From positions 146,180-210,179 of the forward strand of contig JAHFED010000002.1 in the NCBI GenBank assembly GCA_023248635.1: a stretch of 64,000 nt of DNA. Direction: 5' to 3'. This DNA is from Myxococcales bacterium. Lineage in GTDB: Bacteria > Myxococcota > UBA727 > VGSZ01. This document shows, piece by piece, positions 30,748 through 39,951 of this stretch. Below the pieces are notes generated by a model. It was not told the DNA's origin and made no database searches. It saw only the letters and a list, made by a program, of their open reading frames with translations. Each line of letters starts with the position of its first letter. The stretch's first letter is position 1. A program made the translations under genes and the position numbers.

Positions 30748-32718
30748 TCACTGCAGGCGCTCGAGCTCGAGACGGGCCTCTTCGTAGTTGCCACCGCGCG
30801 CCTTCTCGGCGGCGGCAAAGGCCTTCTTGGCTTCGTCTTTCTTCGCGGCTGCGAGGTAGATCTTGCCCAGCTGCAGCCAGGCCTCGGCGAGGTCGGGCTG
30901 CACGGCGACCGCTTTCTTCAGCGAGACCTCGACCTTGTCTTTCTGGCCTGCCTTGTATTGTGCGAAGGCCAGATAGAACCAAGCTTTACCAGATTGTGGA
31001 TTATCATCGGCCGCGCGCATCAATTCTCTGAGTGCGTCGTTGTTCTTGTCGCTCTTGTAGAGAATATAACCGAGCTCGGCGCGGGCATCCGCCAGCGAGG
31101 GGTCGATGGCGAGGGCTGTCTCGAAGCGCTTCTGTGCCGCAGCCACGTCACCTTGGGTGAGCGCAGCGTCGCCGTCCCCGGCCAACGCGGGCGCGTGGCG
31201 GGGATCGAGGGCGAGGGCTGCTTGAAACGCGGCCTGGGCGTCGGGGATCTTGCCCTGCTCGAGGAGAAAGCGGCCCAACGACGTCTGCGCCCGCGGATCC
31301 TTCGGCGACGTCTGCACGCCTTCTTCGAGGAGTTGGCGGGCCCGAGGGGCTCGACCGGATTGGGCCTCGGCAGCGGCCAAGGCAATGCGCACCTCGAGGG
31401 CCAGGGGATCGAGTGCGACGCCTTCTTCGCCGAGCTTCACCGCGCGCCGGACGTCGCCGTCTTTGTTGCGGGCCAGCAGCACCCGCATGAGCTGCGCACG
31501 GTGGTCGGCTGCGTCTTTGTCGGCGTCGACGGCGCTCCAGTATTCACCCACCGCGAGATCGAGGTCGCCCCGATCCAAATAGATGTCACCGAGCCGGCGG
31601 TGCGTAGAGGCGTCATCCGGGTTGGACCGCAGGGCATCTTTATACAGTCGAAGCGCCTTCTTTGTGTCACCCAGTTGAAAGTAAATCTCCCCAAGAAAAA
31701 ACTTGGCGTCAGCGTTGTCGGCGTCGAGCTGCAGGCACTTTTCGAAGGCGGCTTCGGCCTCTTTGAACTTGCGCAGCTTGAACAGGGCGACGCCGACGTT
31801 GTAGCGGGCGAACTGGTTGCGTCCGTCGACGGCCAGGGCCTGCTCGAAGGCAAGGACTGCCTCCTCGAGCTTGTGCTGCTTCTGCAGGGCCACGCCCTTG
31901 TTGTTGAGAGCATTGGCGTGGCCGGGCTGCCTCTTCACGGCGGCGTCGAAGGAGGCGATGGCGGCGTCGAGCTGGCCGGCGCGCACGTAAACGATGCCAA
32001 GGTTGTAGTCGATGTCGGCGTCGTCGGGAGCCAGCAGGCGAGCGCGCGTCAGCAGATCGAGGGAGGTGCGCAGGTCAGAGCGATTGGCGGCCATGCGGGC
32101 TTTTTCGTTCAGGGCCTCGGCCTTCTTCCCATCGGTGCCCGCCAGCTCGACGGCCCGGTCATAGGCGAGGGCGGCGTCGTCGTAGCGGCCCAGTCCCTTC
32201 CAGGCATCCGCGAGGGCGAGCTGCACCTCGGCGTCGTTGCCAAGATCGCTCGCGACGGCGGCATAGAGCTGCTCCGCCTCCACTCGTTGATCCTGGCGGT
32301 AGAGCACGCGCGCGAGATCGAGGCGATGCTCGATGCCCTTGTCGAGGGCCAGGGCTTTCTCGAACGCGGCTTGCGCGTTTGGCAGCTTGTCGTCGCCCTC
32401 TTCGATGAGGCCGAGGGCCTGCTGCATCTCGGCGCTCTCGGGGGCCAGCTCGATGGCCCTCTTGGCCGCGCGGCGGGCGTCATCGGCACGCCCTTGACGC
32501 GCGTAGGCGGCGGCCAGCAGCTGGTGGTGCTGGGCTTCGCCCGGGTTTTGCTTGGCCAGGGCTTCGTAGTACGCGATGCCCTGCACCACCGGCACGTCGT
32601 CGGCAGCGACTCCGGCCAACACCGCGTCGTCCTTCGTCTCGGCCGCAGCAGCGACGGCAACGAACAGCGCCCCGAGCAGGACAACGACGGAGAGCTGGCA
32701 CTGGACCACGGCCTTCAT
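30748..32718 (-). CDS. Secreted protein with about 17 tetratricopeptide repeats
   Basis: ATG 32718 gives 656 residues with a signal peptide (VVVLLGALFVAVAAAAET). The rest is back-to-back TPRs, e.g. ADIDYNLGIVYVRAGQLDAA, ANALNNKGVALQKQHKLEEA and ASTHRRLGDIYLDRGDLDLA, out to the C-terminus. No enzyme domain. It is presumably a periplasmic scaffold. By position it corresponds to the TPR components of Glt-type gliding loci (inference). It starts 1 nt after the stop of the lipoprotein gene upstream. Confidence 0.88.
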   Translation of the reverse strand: MKAVVQCQLSVVVLLGALFVAVAAAAETKDDAVLAGVAADDVPVVQGIAYYEALAKQNPGEAQHHQLLAAAYARQGRADDARRAAKRAIELAPESAEMQQALGLIEEGDDKLPNAQAAFEKALALDKGIEHRLDLARVLYRQDQRVEAEQLYAAVASDLGNDAEVQLALADAWKGLGRYDDAALAYDRAVELAGTDGKKAEALNEKARMAANRSDLRTSLDLLTRARLLAPDDADIDYNLGIVYVRAGQLDAAIASFDAAVKRQPGHANALNNKGVALQKQHKLEEAVLAFEQALAVDGRNQFARYNVGVALFKLRKFKEAEAAFEKCLQLDADNADAKFFLGEIYFQLGDTKKALRLYKDALRSNPDDASTHRRLGDIYLDRGDLDLAVGEYWSAVDADKDAADHRAQLMRVLLARNKDGDVRRAVKLGEEGVALDPLALEVRIALAAAEAQSGRAPRARQLLEEGVQTSPKDPRAQTSLGRFLLEQGKIPDAQAAFQAALALDPRHAPALAGDGDAALTQGDVAAAQKRFETALAIDPSLADARAELGYILYKSDKNNDALRELMRAADDNPQSGKAWFYLAFAQYKAGQKDKVEVSLKKAVAVQPDLAEAWLQLGKIYLAAAKKDEAKKAFAAAEKARGGNYEEARLELERLQ

Positions 32719-32719
32719 C

Positions 32720-33370
32720 TTAGTCCAGCAGATCAGCCCAAGGACCGCCATAGGCGCCTTTGCTTGCCTCCTGCAGCCGGCGGGAGAGGGCGAAATAGCG
32801 CGTGCGGCTCTGAACGACGACGGCGTCCTTCTGATCGAGCTCCGCCTGGGCCTCGGCCTCTCGGGTCGCCCAGCTGGTCACTTGCTCGTCGAACTGCTCA
32901 AGCTTGAGGTCTTTGCCTTCGGCGGGGTTCTTTTCTTTCACCAGGCGCGCCTTTTCCTTCTCGTAGCGCGCGCGCGCCGCCCACAGCCGCACGTCGCTGG
33001 TGCCCACCTGGACGTCACGCAGCTGCAGCTCCGCCTCGCGCATGGCGATGCGTCCTTGGTTCCACTCTTCCAGGAGATCGAGCACGGGCACCGAATCGAC
33101 GCTGGCGCCCGCTGTACGCCGCTGGTCGATTACGTCGCCATACTTGCGTGCCCGCGCGAGGGCGAGCTTGGCATCCTGCAGCAGACGGCTGGACAGCTCT
33201 GCCTCGTCGCGAGCGATGTAGACGGCGTTTTCGGCGTCGAACAAGAGCAGGAGCTCTTCGTTGGGCACCGCGTCGAGGGCCGATCGATCGACGCGCGTGG
33301 AAAGACCCACGCAGCCCCCCGGGGCGACGACGACCAGAAGAGCGACGACGACGACGGATCGGAGCTTCAT
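32720..33370 (-). CDS. Helical lipoprotein of the Glt-like locus
   Basis: ATG 33370 gives 216 residues; the longer frame to 34060 runs out of frame through the big TPR gene. A lipoprotein signal (VVVVALLVVVAPGGC, lipid Cys20) is followed by a long, charged helix-rich region (AELSSRLLQDAKLALARARK, ARARYEKEKARLVKEKNP, WATREAEAQAELDQKDAVVV) that looks like a coiled coil, similar in layout to OmpA-associated or TolC-like hairpin lipoproteins. No family recognised. Its start overlaps the end of the 1168-residue TPR gene by 4 nt (ATGA), so the three genes are coupled. Confidence 0.82.
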   Translation of the reverse strand: MKLRSVVVVALLVVVAPGGCVGLSTRVDRSALDAVPNEELLLLFDAENAVYIARDEAELSSRLLQDAKLALARARKYGDVIDQRRTAGASVDSVPVLDLLEEWNQGRIAMREAELQLRDVQVGTSDVRLWAARARYEKEKARLVKEKNPAEGKDLKLEQFDEQVTSWATREAEAQAELDQKDAVVVQSRTRYFALSRRLQEASKGAYGGPWADLLD

Positions 33371-36300
33371 CGGCTGCCCCCGATGCTGCGCACTTGGGGC
33401 AATACCTCGGCCGCGCTGGCGTCGAAGGATCCGGCCCGGCCCAGGATCTCCTTGCCCTTGTCGACGTCGCCGTAGCTCCACCACAAGGCGCCCGTGTTCG
33501 CCAGTGCCTGGGGATGGCGGGCGTTGATCTTGAGCGCCTTCTTGAAGGCCTCGGCAGCGGCCTGGCCCTGGTTGGACTGGAAGGAGGCCACGCCCAGCAG
33601 GTTGAGTGTGTCCGCGTTCTTGTCGTCGAGCTCGAGTGCGCGCAGCGCCAACAGCCGCGCAAGGGGGAAGTCCTTCACCGAGATGGCGGCCTTCACCAGG
33701 GCGCTCAGCGTGGCGACGTCTTTGGGGTTCTCGATGAGCTTCTGCTCGAGCTGATCGCGGTTGGGAATCACGACGCCAGCGGGGCGCGGCTTGGGGTTGT
33801 CGGCACCCTCGTCGACGACGCTGCCCGCGAAGCAGGCCCTGGTGAAACGGTTGAAAGCCTCGAGCTTGCGCGCTTGGGTCTTGCAGGTGTCGAGAGTCTC
33901 CTGGCTCTTCTTTTTCAGGGGACCAGAGCGCTCGGCCAGCGCGGCGCGCAGCGCCTTTTCGTCGTCGGGGGAGGTGCCGGCGGGCACAGGCGCGCTGTCG
34001 AGGAAGTCCGCGGCGGCGCGGTAGGCATTGGCGATGCGGTAGAGGCCTCCCATGGCCCATTCGGGATCGCCGACCTGAATGGCTGCGACGTAGGCAGCCT
34101 CGAGCTCATCGAGCAGCGCGAATTTCTGTTGCAGGGCCGCGCCGTCGTCGGAACCACCGTTGAGCTGCACGCGCTCGAACTCCGCGCGGATGACCTCGCC
34201 CAGCAGATATTGAGCGCGGCCCTGCCAAACTTCGGCGTCGTCGACGCCCTTACTCTTGGCGTTGATGGCAGCGCTCAAGCGTTCGACTGCGACGTCGGGC
34301 TTGCCCGTGCGCAGCGCCGCCTCACCAGCGATGGTGTTGCCGACGATGGACCAGGCTGCGCTGTCGGCAACGGCGAGACCCGCGTCTTCGGCACGGCGCC
34401 AGTCCCCGGCCTTGGCTGCGGTCTTGGCCAGCGAGGAGAACCAGCCCGCGCGCTTGTTGGTCGCCCCCTGCTTCGTCAGTCGCTCATAGTCGGCCATGGC
34501 CGCCGGAAATTCGCCGAGCTCGTTGCGAATGGTCGCCGCGTTCTCGAGCATCCCGTCAGAGGCGTCGTCGTCGGGGAAGCGCCGCGCCTGCTCTTCGAAG
34601 AGCGCTGCGGCGTCTTCGAGTTGGCTGGTGCGCACCGCGATGTCAGCGAGGCTCGGCAGCACTTCGATGGCGTATTTGGTGTTGCTGTATTCCTCGATGA
34701 GCTGCCGGCCGACGAGCTGCATGTCGTTGTTGTTGCGTCGATCGCGGGCGATGACGAAGGCCTGGTAGAGGGCCTTGGCCGCCACCTCTTGGCCCTTCTT
34801 CTCGACGACGAAGCTGGCCAAGGCGCCGGCGACGTTGCCTTCGGCCGAAATGGTCTTGCGGTTGATCTCTTCTTGCTCGGCTTGGTCGGCCATCTTTTTC
34901 GCGCGTTCGCGAAAGCCGCCATCGAGACGAGCGTCGGCGACGAAGACGCGGGCCTGTTTGGCCAGGCCGCTGAAGTCCTCTTTTTGGGCGAAGGCGTCGA
35001 GGGTGAGCTCGGCGGCGCTGACGGCGTCCTTGTTGGTTGGGTGCTCGACGACGAAGGCCCCAAAGAGCTCGATGGCGCGGTCGAAGAGCCCCTGCTCGAA
35101 GTACGCGCGGGCGACGTTGAATTTCACTTGGGGCGCGTTGGCGTCGTTGGGGAAGCGGGCGACGAAGCGGGCGCCGAGATCCTTGATGCCTTCGCGGGCC
35201 ATCATCGACTCGAAGCGCGACCCCTTGTCCTCGACCTTGAGGGCTTCAAAATACGCCAGGATCGCGGAGTACATGGCCTGCTTTCGATCCCCTTCGATGT
35301 CTCCCGTCGTCGTCACCAGCTTCTGTCCCGGCGTCGGGGACATCGGCTTCTTGGAGTCTTCGGCGCGCAGGCCGGAGGACGCAGCTTTGGGGCCGGAGGC
35401 TGGAGCGCCAGCGGATGTTCCCGGTGGAGGTGAAGGCATTTTCACATCCCCAGCCTTCGCCGCCGGGGCTTCGGCACCAGCAACCAGAGCGACCGGCGTC
35501 GACGTCGTTCCGGCGGCGTCGAGGAGCGCCAACACCTTCTCGTACTGGCGGCCGGCCCTCACGAACTGTTTGCCCGCAAAGAGGGTGTCGGCGAAGTTCC
35601 ACTCCATGTTCAAGCGCTCGGGCGACTCGTTGAACACCGAGAGGTAACGCTCGTAGGCCCGCGCCGAGCGGCGGTAGAGGTCGTCGTCGTTCTTCTCTTT
35701 GGCGTAGGCGTGCAGGCGGGTCGAGAGATCGCGCGTGAGCAGCTCGAAGTCGCCGAGCACCGCCTTTTCTTCTTCTGAGGCGCGCCACCAGTATTTGTAG
35801 CGCGCAGCCACCTCGGCGAGCATGACCACGTCGTCGTCGGCGTGGGTCAGCTCTTTGGCAGCGACGGCGGATTCATAGACCGACTCCGCCCATTCCAGGT
35901 TGCGGTCGACGTCGTGGCTGATCTTGATGAGCTCGCGGTACACCTTCGCGGCCTCCTCATACATCGTCTTGATCTGAAAGCGGCGGGCCAGTTTCTCGAG
36001 CGCCGTTCGATATTCGGACCGCGAAATCGTCAGGTTTTGAAAAAACGCCAAGGCCGTCTTCGGGTCACGGGACTCTGCATAGTAAAACGCGAGGTCGCGC
36101 AGCGCGTCTTGGCGCACGTCAAGGCGCAGAGGCCGGTCGGAGAGGCTGTCGACGACGTCGATGCCTGGTTCCTGCAGGGTCGGCATCCGCACGGCCTGTT
36201 CCCACAGATCGACGGCGAGACTCGTCTTGTCTTTGTTGATATAGCACCAGGCCAGTTTATAGCGTGCCATATTGTGGGCATAAGTTTCCTGATTCTTCAA

Positions 36301-36873
36301 TATTGATCTATAGTTTTCAATGGCAGCGTCAATGTCGCCTTTGTCGAAATTGTAGTCACCAATAATAAGCCAGCTCTCATAGCGGAAGTTCGATTTCGGA
36401 TAGCGGCGAATCAGCTCCTCATAGGACTTCAGCATCTCCTGAAAATTACCAAGCTCCCGAAATTCATGGGCAATGAAGAATTGAGCCTTGTCGTTATCGA
36501 CGTAATCAGGAAACTCGGCAATGAGACGGCGATACACGCTTACCGCCAGATCCTTCAGCAGCCGAGCCTCAGGGGCGACAACGGCGGTTTTGTCGTCGGC
36601 GCCGGCTTCTTCGAGGATGCGAAAATACACCAGACGCGATTTTTCGATGTAGAGTTCAGCCTGCCGAAAATACAAATCCGGAAGATAACGCTCACCCTTC
36701 GATCGATGAATCAAATCCCTAGTGACTTCGATGGATTTGTCGATTTTGGAGATGTCGCGTTTGAGCCGCGCGAGTTCCTCCTTGCCGGCCTCAAGCTTGC
36801 CCAGCACCCGGGTCTCGGGTGCCGACGCGCACGCCGTCATCAGCAGCGCGAGGAGAAAGGTGGGCGCCTTCAT
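33367..36873 (-). CDS. Giant TPR lipoprotein (GltD/AgnA-like by size and layout)
   Basis: ATG 36873 gives 1168 residues and a clear lipoprotein signal, APTFLLALLMTAC with lipid Cys15. The body is TPR-like helical repeats: RYLPDLYFRQAELYIEKSRL, DNDKAQFFIAHEFRELGNFQ, ANAPQVKFNVARAYFEQGLF and, at the C-terminus, ADTLNLLGVASFQSNQGQAA and PQALANTGALWWSYGDVDKG. A disordered Pro/Ala/Ser linker lies near 490-540. In M. xanthus the trans-envelope gliding complex includes very large periplasmic TPR proteins; I compare on size and context only. Start overlaps the preceding gene by ATGA. Confidence 0.88.
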   Translation of the reverse strand: MKAPTFLLALLMTACASAPETRVLGKLEAGKEELARLKRDISKIDKSIEVTRDLIHRSKGERYLPDLYFRQAELYIEKSRLVYFRILEEAGADDKTAVVAPEARLLKDLAVSVYRRLIAEFPDYVDNDKAQFFIAHEFRELGNFQEMLKSYEELIRRYPKSNFRYESWLIIGDYNFDKGDIDAAIENYRSILKNQETYAHNMARYKLAWCYINKDKTSLAVDLWEQAVRMPTLQEPGIDVVDSLSDRPLRLDVRQDALRDLAFYYAESRDPKTALAFFQNLTISRSEYRTALEKLARRFQIKTMYEEAAKVYRELIKISHDVDRNLEWAESVYESAVAAKELTHADDDVVMLAEVAARYKYWWRASEEEKAVLGDFELLTRDLSTRLHAYAKEKNDDDLYRRSARAYERYLSVFNESPERLNMEWNFADTLFAGKQFVRAGRQYEKVLALLDAAGTTSTPVALVAGAEAPAAKAGDVKMPSPPPGTSAGAPASGPKAASSGLRAEDSKKPMSPTPGQKLVTTTGDIEGDRKQAMYSAILAYFEALKVEDKGSRFESMMAREGIKDLGARFVARFPNDANAPQVKFNVARAYFEQGLFDRAIELFGAFVVEHPTNKDAVSAAELTLDAFAQKEDFSGLAKQARVFVADARLDGGFRERAKKMADQAEQEEINRKTISAEGNVAGALASFVVEKKGQEVAAKALYQAFVIARDRRNNNDMQLVGRQLIEEYSNTKYAIEVLPSLADIAVRTSQLEDAAALFEEQARRFPDDDASDGMLENAATIRNELGEFPAAMADYERLTKQGATNKRAGWFSSLAKTAAKAGDWRRAEDAGLAVADSAAWSIVGNTIAGEAALRTGKPDVAVERLSAAINAKSKGVDDAEVWQGRAQYLLGEVIRAEFERVQLNGGSDDGAALQQKFALLDELEAAYVAAIQVGDPEWAMGGLYRIANAYRAAADFLDSAPVPAGTSPDDEKALRAALAERSGPLKKKSQETLDTCKTQARKLEAFNRFTRACFAGSVVDEGADNPKPRPAGVVIPNRDQLEQKLIENPKDVATLSALVKAAISVKDFPLARLLALRALELDDKNADTLNLLGVASFQSNQGQAAAEAFKKALKINARHPQALANTGALWWSYGDVDKGKEILGRAGSFDASAAEVLPQVRSIGGSR

Positions 36874-38402
36874 GGAACGAAGAGCTCTTCGCCGAAGCAG
36901 CGGTTGTCGATGCGAAAGCGATAGTCGTGCAGCTCGTCGTTCCAATACTCGCCGTCGAAGCGGTAGTAGACAGCGCGGCTGCCCAGGGGGATCGGGGCTT
37001 CGTCGTCGACCAGCACTTTGCCCGTGCCTTTTTTCAAGCGCCGAAAGACCTCGAGCGAGACCTCGTAGTCGACGAGGCGGGCTTGCTCCTCGTAGTCCAG
37101 CAGCTCGGCGGCGACGACGTTGGCTTCTTCGAGCACCACGCGGTCGAGCTCGCGGTTCACCTCGGCCACCTTCAGCTCGTAGATGCGACCGACGTGGCCC
37201 GCGAGGCCGTACTCGTCGGAGAAGCGCTCCACGCCTTCGCGCTCCCGCTGCAGCGTCTCGAGGAAGGCCAACATGCGCTTGGGCTTCTTGCGCTGCACGG
37301 CGGCGGTGCGCACGACGGCGTCCGAGAGGGGATCCCGGCTGCGTCGCACCTCCGCGAGGGAGCTGCCGTAGCGGCGCAAGAACTCCCGGGCCGCCGCCTT
37401 CGCCGACGCATAGTGGCAGAGCTGCTTGTAGGAGAGAGCTTTCAGCACGAAGCGTTCGGGCTTGAAATACTTTCGATAGCTGGGTGCATCTAGGGTCAAT
37501 AAGATACCCAGAGCACCACGAACATCGCCCTTATAATATCGAGTCCATGCTTTCTCGAGGAAGAGGTCGGCCTCCTCCTCGGAGAGGAACTCCACGTGGA
37601 TGCCGTCGTAGGCTCTGAGGGCGTCGTCGTAGCGCTTGTCCTCGAAGTAGAGCTCGGCGAGCACGCGTCGCGCGTCGTTCTTGACGTCGTCTTCGCCCCC
37701 CTCCACCTCGGCGACCTTTTCGAGCTCCAAGAGCGCGGCGTCGCGCTTGTCCCTTTTGGCCTTGGTGTCTTTGGCATGCGTGTCTTTGAGATCGGCCAGC
37801 GCCGTCGCCACCCGAGCGCGCAGCGCGTAGCGCTGGACCCGTTCGTCGTCGTCGCCGGATCGGCGCAAGCGCTCGAAGTGCCGCGCCGCCCACACCGGCT
37901 TGTTGTCGACGAGATCGGCGCGCCCCTGCTGGTATTCGACGAAGCTCTTGGCCGCCGGTGGGAGGGCGCCGAAATCGGCGCCCGCCAGCAGGTCCATGTC
38001 GACGAGCTCGGCGTCGTAGGGGTGGTCTTCGCGCAGGCGTTCGAGCAGCCGCAAAGCCTCGGGCAGCAGCTCGGGCCGCTTGCGCTCCTTGGCTATATTG
38101 TAGAGATATTCTGCCGCCGCATGATTGAAGGAAAGGCCAAGGAATGATCGAGCCAGATACAACTCAGCCCACTCATAATGATCGGCGGTCTGTTCGCTGC
38201 CCTTGAGATAGTGCCACATGTGCTCGGCGGCAGACTCGAAGGCCCCGGACTCGAAGGCCCGCACTCCGTCTTCGAAGACGTCATCGGAGACGGTGACCAC
38301 CACGGGCTCTTGCACCGGCGCGGGCGCGGTTGCGGGGGCGGCATCGCCACTCGGCGGCGTCGGCGGCGCGACTGTGGCCAGGAAAAAGGCGACGAGCAGC
38401 AC
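36870..38402 (-). CDS. TPR protein with conserved C-terminal FDGEYW motif (GltC/GltE-like)
   Basis: GTG 38402 gives 510 residues with a weak signal peptide (LLVAFFLATVAPPTPP). TPR-like helices run through most of it (FEDGVRAFESGAFESAAEHM, AELYFEDKRYDDALRAYDGI). The C-terminus reads YRFDGEYWNDELHDYRFRID, then NRCFGEE, which resembles the end of periplasmic TPR proteins in gliding (Glt) loci as I remember them; alignment would be needed. It follows the outer-membrane barrel gene by 3 nt and overlaps the giant TPR gene by 4 nt, showing tight co-expression. Confidence 0.82.
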   Translation of the reverse strand: MLLVAFFLATVAPPTPPSGDAAPATAPAPVQEPVVVTVSDDVFEDGVRAFESGAFESAAEHMWHYLKGSEQTADHYEWAELYLARSFLGLSFNHAAAEYLYNIAKERKRPELLPEALRLLERLREDHPYDAELVDMDLLAGADFGALPPAAKSFVEYQQGRADLVDNKPVWAARHFERLRRSGDDDERVQRYALRARVATALADLKDTHAKDTKAKRDKRDAALLELEKVAEVEGGEDDVKNDARRVLAELYFEDKRYDDALRAYDGIHVEFLSEEEADLFLEKAWTRYYKGDVRGALGILLTLDAPSYRKYFKPERFVLKALSYKQLCHYASAKAAAREFLRRYGSSLAEVRRSRDPLSDAVVRTAAVQRKKPKRMLAFLETLQREREGVERFSDEYGLAGHVGRIYELKVAEVNRELDRVVLEEANVVAAELLDYEEQARLVDYEVSLEVFRRLKKGTGKVLVDDEAPIPLGSRAVYYRFDGEYWNDELHDYRFRIDNRCFGEELFVP

Positions 38403-38405
38403 CGC

Positions 38406-39059
38406 TCAGTACCCCACGTTGAACGAAACGCCGGCACCGAGATAAAGGACGCCGTCGATGGTGGCGTTGACGTCGACGATGGGAACGCCGTTGAAAACGA
38501 CGGCATGGCGAATGTCGATGCGGGCGCTGACCCAATCGGCGATGAAGAAGCGCATGCCCGCGCCAAAGTCGGGGCCCGGTCGGAAGCTGTTGTCGCTCCA
38601 ATAGGTCACGGTGGCGCCGGCGACGACGAAGAGCTCGGCGTAGAGGAGGGTGCGGTTGAAGAGCGCCAGCTTTCCGTAGAAGGGCTTCATCACATAGTTG
38701 CTGTCGGCGACCAGGAGCAAGGTCGGGAGGGCCTCGGCCTGAACGCCGAAGTTGTTGATCAGCTGCTCCTTCAGGCCCGTGTCGAGGTTGAAGCTGTAGG
38801 TGGCAGCGCCGATCTCCCAAGCGTTGAAGTCGTCGAAGTGCAGCGTGTAGCGCCCCGTCAAGGTGACGCCCTTGAAGAAGGCGTCGAGGGGAACGAGGCC
38901 TGCTTCGAGGGTGAGCTCGTGGGCCATCTTGAACTTGCGATTTTGGATGACCACGGCGGTGCCGCCGCCTTCTTCGTCGTCGTACTGCGCGCGGGCGCTC
39001 ACCGATCCCAAGAGCAAAGCCATGACGACGACGCTTGCTGTGCCTTGCAGGCGATGCAT
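38406..39059 (-). CDS. Myxobacterial-type outer-membrane beta-barrel protein
   Basis: 217 residues; ATG preceded by GGAGG. Signal peptide (VVVMALLLGSVSARA) then an acidic spacer and amphipathic strands: HELTLEAGLVPLDAFFKGVT, LTGRYTLHFDDFNAWEIG, FVVAGATVTYWSDNS, GPDFGAGMRFFIADWVSARI, then LYLGAGVSFNVGY at the end. The FF..KGxT.T..Y..HF.D..AWEI pattern fits the outer-membrane beta-barrel family common in myxobacteria (TIGR04565-like), to which GltA/GltB-type porins belong. It likely anchors the trans-envelope complex in the outer membrane. Confidence 0.85.
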   Translation of the reverse strand: MHRLQGTASVVVMALLLGSVSARAQYDDEEGGGTAVVIQNRKFKMAHELTLEAGLVPLDAFFKGVTLTGRYTLHFDDFNAWEIGAATYSFNLDTGLKEQLINNFGVQAEALPTLLLVADSNYVMKPFYGKLALFNRTLLYAELFVVAGATVTYWSDNSFRPGPDFGAGMRFFIADWVSARIDIRHAVVFNGVPIVDVNATIDGVLYLGAGVSFNVGY

Positions 39060-39127
39060 GGAACGACCTCCTGCTCGAGACGTCCTCCTTCTATCCCAAT
39101 CCGCGCGAGCGATGTTCTGGGGGAGCG

Positions 39128-39730
39128 TCAGCGCTGGACGTCGACGCCGCGGGCCGCCAAGCGATCGAGGACCGCCGGGTCGTCGACTGGGTTGTGCAGC
39201 TTGAGGGTCTTGAGCTTCGGCAAGGTCTCCAGCGCCGACGCCCCGGAGCAGGGCCCCGACAGACGCACAGACACCAAGGCTGCGTGAGAAGCGAGGGGAC
39301 CCAGGTCGAGAGTCTCGGGGCGGTAGCCGTGGCCGTCGAGGTTCAGGGCCTGCAAGCCGGCGAGTGCTTGGATCCCCGCCAGCGAACGCAAGGCGTAGGT
39401 ATCGTCCTCGCCGCCGGTGTAGAGGTCGGCGCCGCTCTCCAGCAGCAGGTAGATCTCGTTGCCGCCGTCGAAGTCGAGTCTTTGGATGCGCGCGACCGGG
39501 GCAGGGTCGAGGGGAAGTTGGTGCAGCCGCTCCATGGCCGCCAGCAAGCGCTGGGTCTCGCGATCGCCGCTGTTATCGAGCCCGCTGAGCTTGGCTTCGA
39601 CCTCGGCGACCTGGAGGTCGCCCGCGTCCAACAGCGCCCCCATCACGGCGAGATGAAAGCCCACATCGGGAAAGATCAGCCCCTTCGTCGACGACGCCTT
39701 TTTCTTCGCAGCCTTCTTCTTCATGGCCAT
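39128..39730 (-). CDS. Leucine-rich, possibly DUF6892-like cytosolic protein
   Basis: ATG 39730 is preceded by GAGGAG at a good distance, so I use it rather than the GTG at 39745 that touches the repeat array. The 200-residue product opens with a Lys/Ala-rich tail (MAMKKKAAKKKAS). Then come FPDVGFHLAVMGALLDAGDL, EIYLLLESGADLYTG and LRR-like turns: LAGIQALAGLQALNLDGHG, LASHAALVSVRLSGPC, LETLPKLKTLKLHNPV. No signal peptide. It interrupts the otherwise envelope-directed gene set and follows a palindromic array, so it may be a later insertion. Function unknown. Confidence 0.7.
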   Translation of the reverse strand: MAMKKKAAKKKASSTKGLIFPDVGFHLAVMGALLDAGDLQVAEVEAKLSGLDNSGDRETQRLLAAMERLHQLPLDPAPVARIQRLDFDGGNEIYLLLESGADLYTGGEDDTYALRSLAGIQALAGLQALNLDGHGYRPETLDLGPLASHAALVSVRLSGPCSGASALETLPKLKTLKLHNPVDDPAVLDRLAARGVDVQR

Positions 39731-39746
39731 CGAGCGACTCCTCACT

Positions 39747-39950
39747 CTTCAAGACGCGCCAGCGTCTTGAACCGTCAGAACTTCAAGACGCGCCAGCGTC
39801 TTGAACCGTCAGAACTTCAAGACGCGCCAGCGTCTTGAACCGTCAGAACTTCAAGACGCGCCAGCGTCTTGAACCGTCAGGACTTCAAGACGCGCCAGCG
39901 TCTTGAACAGTCAGAACTTCAAGACGCGCCAGCGTCTTGAACATCTGAAC
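39747..39950. repeat. 34-bp palindromic tandem array, copy set 2 (6 units, inverted relative to set 1)
   Basis: Six units start at 39747, 39781, 39815, 39849, 39883 and 39917. Each is CTTCAAGACGC, GCCA, GCGTCTTGAA, then CCGTCAGAA. Read on the minus strand the unit equals the 3516-3678 unit apart from about three linker positions. The array fills the gap between the LRR-like gene start and the FHA/AgmX gene stop (39952), and the last unit merges into that stop. Differences between units are few (linkers only), implying recent expansion or gene conversion. Confidence 0.93.
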
Positions 39951-39951
39951 T

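Noticed and set aside
30676..32907. 743-codon plus-strand ORF
   Set aside because: Antisense of the TPR gene; repeated Leu/Val pattern is the mirror of TPR codons.
33148..35433. 761-codon plus-strand ORF
   Set aside because: Antisense of the giant TPR lipoprotein gene.
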